A program made the position numbers and the translations under genes. From positions 1-64,000 of the forward strand of contig JBCCHB010000084.1 in assembly GCA_039028975.1 (NCBI GenBank): a stretch of DNA of 64,000 nucleotides, in the 5' to 3' direction. The notes beneath the pieces were generated by a model that saw nothing but the letters and a program-made list of their open reading frames with translations, searched no databases and was not told the origin of the DNA. Shown here in pieces: positions 60,922 through 64,000 of the stretch; the first letter of the stretch is position 1; every line of letters begins with the position of its first letter. This DNA comes from JAHBNG01 sp039028975 (lineage in GTDB: Bacteria > Chloroflexota > Anaerolineae > Caldilineales > Caldilineaceae).

Positions 60922-63900
60922 TTATTTCCCACCAAGCTGATTCCCATAATAGATCACTACTTCGTCCCGTAGTACCTCGTTGTCGTTTTCACGATCTACT
61001 TCCCGCAGCTCAAACGCCACATCCGCCAGACCGTCCCCATTAAAGTCCCCGGACGTGATATAGCGATGATCGGTGAGCAGCCGCTGGCCTGGCCAAAGTT
61101 GATGGGTAAAGGCTGGTTCGGAAGATAGTCCATCGCTGCTGCCGAGGTAGAGTGTCCACCAGGAGGATTGGGCATCTGGATCGTGGCTAAGCGCGTAAAT
61201 GTCTCCGTAACCATCACCATTGACATCACCAACGCCCACAATCACGCCTGCGCGTTTATCATCAGGGTTGGCGTGACGGATCGGTCGCTGTAGCTTGGAC
61301 GCAAAACCATTCTGATTGCCCAAATGAAGGCCGATTCCTTGAACTCCTCTTCTAGGATCCAACATGCTGAACGCAAAATCATCGAAGCCGTCACCTGTAA
61401 CGTCACCAACGTCGGTGTAGCCTCTAAAGTGCTGTGGGCTTGGCAGGGTAAGGGCCTCTCCATCTTGGTGAACGGCCTGTGTCGCTAGGCCATCAGCCGA
61501 TCCGGTAACGACCCAAAATTGGCCGTCGCCAATCGAATCATCGTTCGAGCCATTCGATAGCCAGACACCAGCTAGTAGATCGGCATAGCCATCTTCGCTA
61601 ATATCCCCAATGGGCCATGCTTGGACCAGTCTCTCCTTTGGCGAGGCATCATTTTGACAACAAAATTGGGCTGGCGTAAGACCCTCACCACTGCCATAAA
61701 AGAGCCACGTATAGATGCCGGGCTTCTGGGGATGTCCTGCCCTGACTAGAATGTCGCTAAAGCCATCACCGTTGAGATCATCTACTGTACGGACTTGTTC
61801 TACCAGCAGCGGCTCCTCTGAAATTGTGCCGAGTTGATACCTGCCCTCTGGCCAGCGCCGTGGTCCCCTTCTGCTGCCAAAGTAGATCCACAGTTCGCTG
61901 CGTGTCGGGTCGTCGGCATAGAGTATCGGATTCACAACTTCGTCAAAACCGTCGTCGTTGAGATCGCCTATGCCAAAGAGGCTTGTGCTGTAGACTTGGT
62001 GGCCATCCAGCGTCTTCTCCCAATCGATACCGCCCGCTTGCCAGAAGTCATCGGGAGCGATGCCCTGGGTCGAGCCAAAGTAGATCCGGCTAAGCATCCG
62101 CCGCTCTTTCCAGTTGCTGCCTAGGTAATGAACGCCCAGATCATCAAAGCCATCACCGTTGACATCGCCTACGCTGCCCGTCCGCCATGTGATCCACTCT
62201 TCGTTCTCTTCATGGGTGATGCTCATGATGGACGACGGTTGCCAGATAGAATCGGTTTGTTCCGTGTTTGATGTGGAACTACTAGACACACCTTCCGTGG
62301 CGTTGTCTCTATTTGAGTCGGGTGCTGCTATCGTTTGCTTCTGGGCACCCGGGTCTGCCGCTTGGTCCACGGTCCAAACTCGTACCGTGCCATCGCTAGA
62401 GCCAGTGAGAATGGCTCGACCAGCGGGATGCCAACTGACCGAGTTTACGCGTCTGGTATGGCCGGATAAGGTGAGCGGAGCGCCACCCTCTTTGGCGTTC
62501 CAAACTTTGATGGTTTTGTCATCGCTGACCGATAGAATCTGTGTGCCGTCGGGGCTCCATGCGACGGCATTGATCCGATCTGAGTGTCCAGTGAATGTCG
62601 CTATCTCCTGGCCAGTTTCGGCATCCCAAATTTTTAAGACATTGTCATAACCACTAGAAAGAATCTGTGTGCCATCAGGGCTCCATGCTGCCGCTAAGAC
62701 CCAGTCGATGTGGGTGAGGGTGAGAAGGACATCTCCTGTTTCTGCTTCCCTCACCTTGATTGTGCTGTCCGCGCCCCCAGTGAGAATGCGACTGCCATCA
62801 GGGCTCCACGAAGCGGTATTGACCCAATCTCCATGATCGGGGAAAGTGAGTAGCTGTTCACCTCTTTGGACGTCCCAGACCCTGACTGTCTCATCCCAAC
62901 TGCCGGAGAGAACCTGGGCACCGCCGGGGTTCCACGCGACAGAATAGATATTGTCGGTATGGCCGACAAAGGTGCGGACTTCCTCACTGGTAACCAAGTC
63001 CCATATTTTTATTTCGTACTCGGCGGTCGAAAAGAGAATCTGGGTGCCATCAGGACTCCAGGCCATTGCATCAATACTAGAGCCGACGCTTGGCAAGGCA
63101 GAGAGCAGAGCTCCACTGGCAGCATCCCATACCCTAAATCGATTATCCCCGCTGCTGGAGAGGATGCGCGTCCTGTCAGGACTGTACGCAGCCATAATGC
63201 CATAACTGGAATGACCAAAGAGGGTTGTCAACACCTCACCGCTTTCTGTATCCCAAACCCTGAGCGTGGTGTCATCACCACCTGAAATAATGTGTTGCCC
63301 GTCTATGCTCCACGCAGCGGACAAAATAAAGCTGTCGTGACCAGTGAGAACAGCTAGCTCTTCGCCGTTTGTGGCATCCCAAATTCGCAGGGCTGCGTCA
63401 TCGCTAGCCGTAAGGATTTGTGTTCCATCGTCATTCCAGTTAACCTCGTTGACGTCGTCCGTATGACCAGAGAGGGTGAATAATTTTTCATAGCTCACGG
63501 CATCCCACACAATGGCCGTTTCGTCTCGGCTGCCGGAGAGAATGCGGGTGCCATTGGGACTCCAAGCCACCGAGAAGACCCGATCGGAATGGTCAGAGAG
63601 GCTCGCCAACGCCTCGCCAGATTCTACATTCCATATCTTCACCGTCTTGTCTCGGCTGCCAGACAGGGCTTGCGTGCCATCGGGACTCCAGTCCACGGCG
63701 TAAACGCTTTCTGAATGGCCAGAGAAAGTTTGCAATTCTTCTCCGTTGGTGGCATCCCAGAGCTTAACGGTTTGATCCGTACTGCCAGATAGAATGCGGG
63801 AGCCGTCGGGACTCCAGACTGCGGCACCAACGCTTTCCGTGTGGCCTTCAAATACAGTCAATTCCTCACCACTATCGGCATCCAAGATCTTAACTGTGCC

Positions 63901-64000
63901 GTCGCCACTCCCCACCAAGAGTTGTGTGCCATCGGAACTCCACTCGACCGAATAGACGGGAGATTGTCGTTCAATGAGCCGTTGGGTCCCCGACTGCTCC
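60922..64000 (-). CDS. giant WD40 plus FG-GAP protein (5-prime end outside the window)
   Basis: The reading frame is open to the right edge; the sequence before the apparent first Met (residues GTQRLIERQSPVYSVEW and on) is plainly WD40, so the real start is beyond 64000. I count 13 WD40 repeats (AWSPDGTQILS then KIWDA signatures); two 7-bladed propellers would need 14, so at least one more lies upstream. After a Ser/Thr-rich linker (about 540-560 of the visible part) come FG-GAP repeats to the end (GDVNGDGFDDLGVH, GDLNDDGFDEVVN). Here FG-GAP is C-terminal, the reverse of the two neighbouring giant genes. Probably exported, but the signal sequence is not in the window. Confidence 0.87.
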   Translation of the reverse strand, partial: EQSGTQRLIERQSPVYSVEWSSDGTQLLVGSGDGTVKILDADSGEELTVFEGHTESVGAAVWSPDGSRILSGSTDQTVKLWDATNGEELQTFSGHSESVYAVDWSPDGTQALSGSRDKTVKIWNVESGEALASLSDHSDRVFSVAWSPNGTRILSGSRDETAIVWDAVSYEKLFTLSGHTDDVNEVNWNDDGTQILTASDDAALRIWDATNGEELAVLTGHDSFILSAAWSIDGQHIISGGDDTTLRVWDTESGEVLTTLFGHSSYGIMAAYSPDRTRILSSSGDNRFRVWDAASGALLSALPSVGSSIDAMAWSPDGTQILFSTAEYEIKIWDLVTSEEVRTFVGHTDNIYSVAWNPGGAQVLSGSWDETVRVWDVQRGEQLLTFPDHGDWVNTASWSPDGSRILTGGADSTIKVREAETGDVLLTLTHIDWVLAAAWSPDGTQILSSGYDNVLKIWDAETGQEIATFTGHSDRINAVAWSPDGTQILSVSDDKTIKVWNAKEGGAPLTLSGHTRRVNSVSWHPAGRAILTGSSDGTVRVWTVDQAADPGAQKQTIAAPDSNRDNATEGVSSSSTSNTEQTDSIWQPSSIMSITHEENEEWITWRTGSVGDVNGDGFDDLGVHYLGSNWKERRMLSRIYFGSTQGIAPDDFWQAGGIDWEKTLDGHQVYSTSLFGIGDLNDDGFDEVVNPILYADDPTRSELWIYFGSRRGPRRWPEGRYQLGTISEEPLLVEQVRTVDDLNGDGFSDILVRAGHPQKPGIYTWLFYGSGEGLTPAQFCCQNDASPKERLVQAWPIGDISEDGYADLLAGVWLSNGSNDDSIGDGQFWVVTGSADGLATQAVHQDGEALTLPSPQHFRGYTDVGDVTGDGFDDFAFSMLDPRRGVQGIGLHLGNQNGFASKLQRPIRHANPDDKRAGVIVGVGDVNGDGYGDIYALSHDPDAQSSWWTLYLGSSDGLSSEPAFTHQLWPGQRLLTDHRYITSGDFNGDGLADVAFELREVDRENDNEVLRDEVVIYYGNQLGGK

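Noticed and set aside
1..64000. tRNA and rRNA genes
   Set aside because: I looked for tRNA T-arm and rRNA core sequences and found none I could support; a covariance-model scan was not possible here.

Overview
The window most resembles a chromosomal segment of a Chloroflexota bacterium (Anaerolineae/Caldilineae/Ardenticatenia-like). This is inferred from gene style, not from a marker gene. Supporting signs are large secreted FG-GAP, WD40, TPR and ankyrin proteins, a secreted glycosidase-like protein ending in YLPLILR, a XisH/XisI pair, and intergenic spaces full of small palindromic repeats. No rRNA, tRNA, CRISPR array, prophage or complete insertion sequence was seen.

Left part (1-16.3 kb, all minus strand): a secreted beta-sandwich repeat protein, then a long surface-polysaccharide gene run. 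Reading in transcription order from 16.26 kb it holds a site-2 protease, an HD-domain protein, a prephenate-dehydrogenase-like enzyme, a DPM1-like GT2, a GT4, a methyltransferase, a GT2, a sugar-nucleotide epimerase, another GT2, an alkaline-phosphatase-superfamily enzyme, a Wzx-like flippase and a second alkaline-phosphatase-superfamily enzyme. Several neighbours overlap by 4-8 nt, as expected for an operon.

Middle (17-30 kb, mostly plus): a membrane-anchored GH-A glycosidase-like protein, an orphan solute-binding protein, a metallophosphoesterase, a SRPBCC protein (minus), an AddB/UvrD-like helicase-related protein, and a multipass glycosyltransferase (minus). These are followed by a thiamine salvage operon, thiM-thiE-thiD-tenA-HAD, headed by a clear TPP riboswitch and an intrinsic terminator.

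The 29.8-41 kb stretch (minus) looks like accessory catabolic DNA. It holds a probable DUF3726 protein, XisI/XisH, a 590-aa protein of unknown function, an M19-dipeptidase-like protein that has lost its HxD metal motif, protocatechuate 3,4-dioxygenase (pcaG, pcaH), a PcaD-PcaC fusion, a GntR regulator reduced to its C-terminal half, an orphan oligopeptide ABC ATPase and a formylglycine-type sulfatase/phosphonate monoester hydrolase.

Right part (41.7-64 kb): a 1054-aa secreted DUF5060 glycosidase-like protein. Next is a small MarR-controlled redox set (MarR, ABM monooxygenase, halogenase-like flavoprotein) with two near-identical palindromic operators. An ankyrin protein and a small membrane protein follow, then three consecutive giant proteins that combine an FG-GAP (integrin-alpha-like) propeller with different partner repeats: Reg_prop propellers, 27 TPRs, and at least 13 WD40 repeats (this last gene runs off the right edge).

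The most unusual signal is non-coding. Several families of palindromic MITE-like elements lie between genes. At two places (3.6 kb and 18.2 kb) a related palindrome has inserted inside another palindrome and is flanked by 7-8 bp direct repeats, which reads as target-site duplication.
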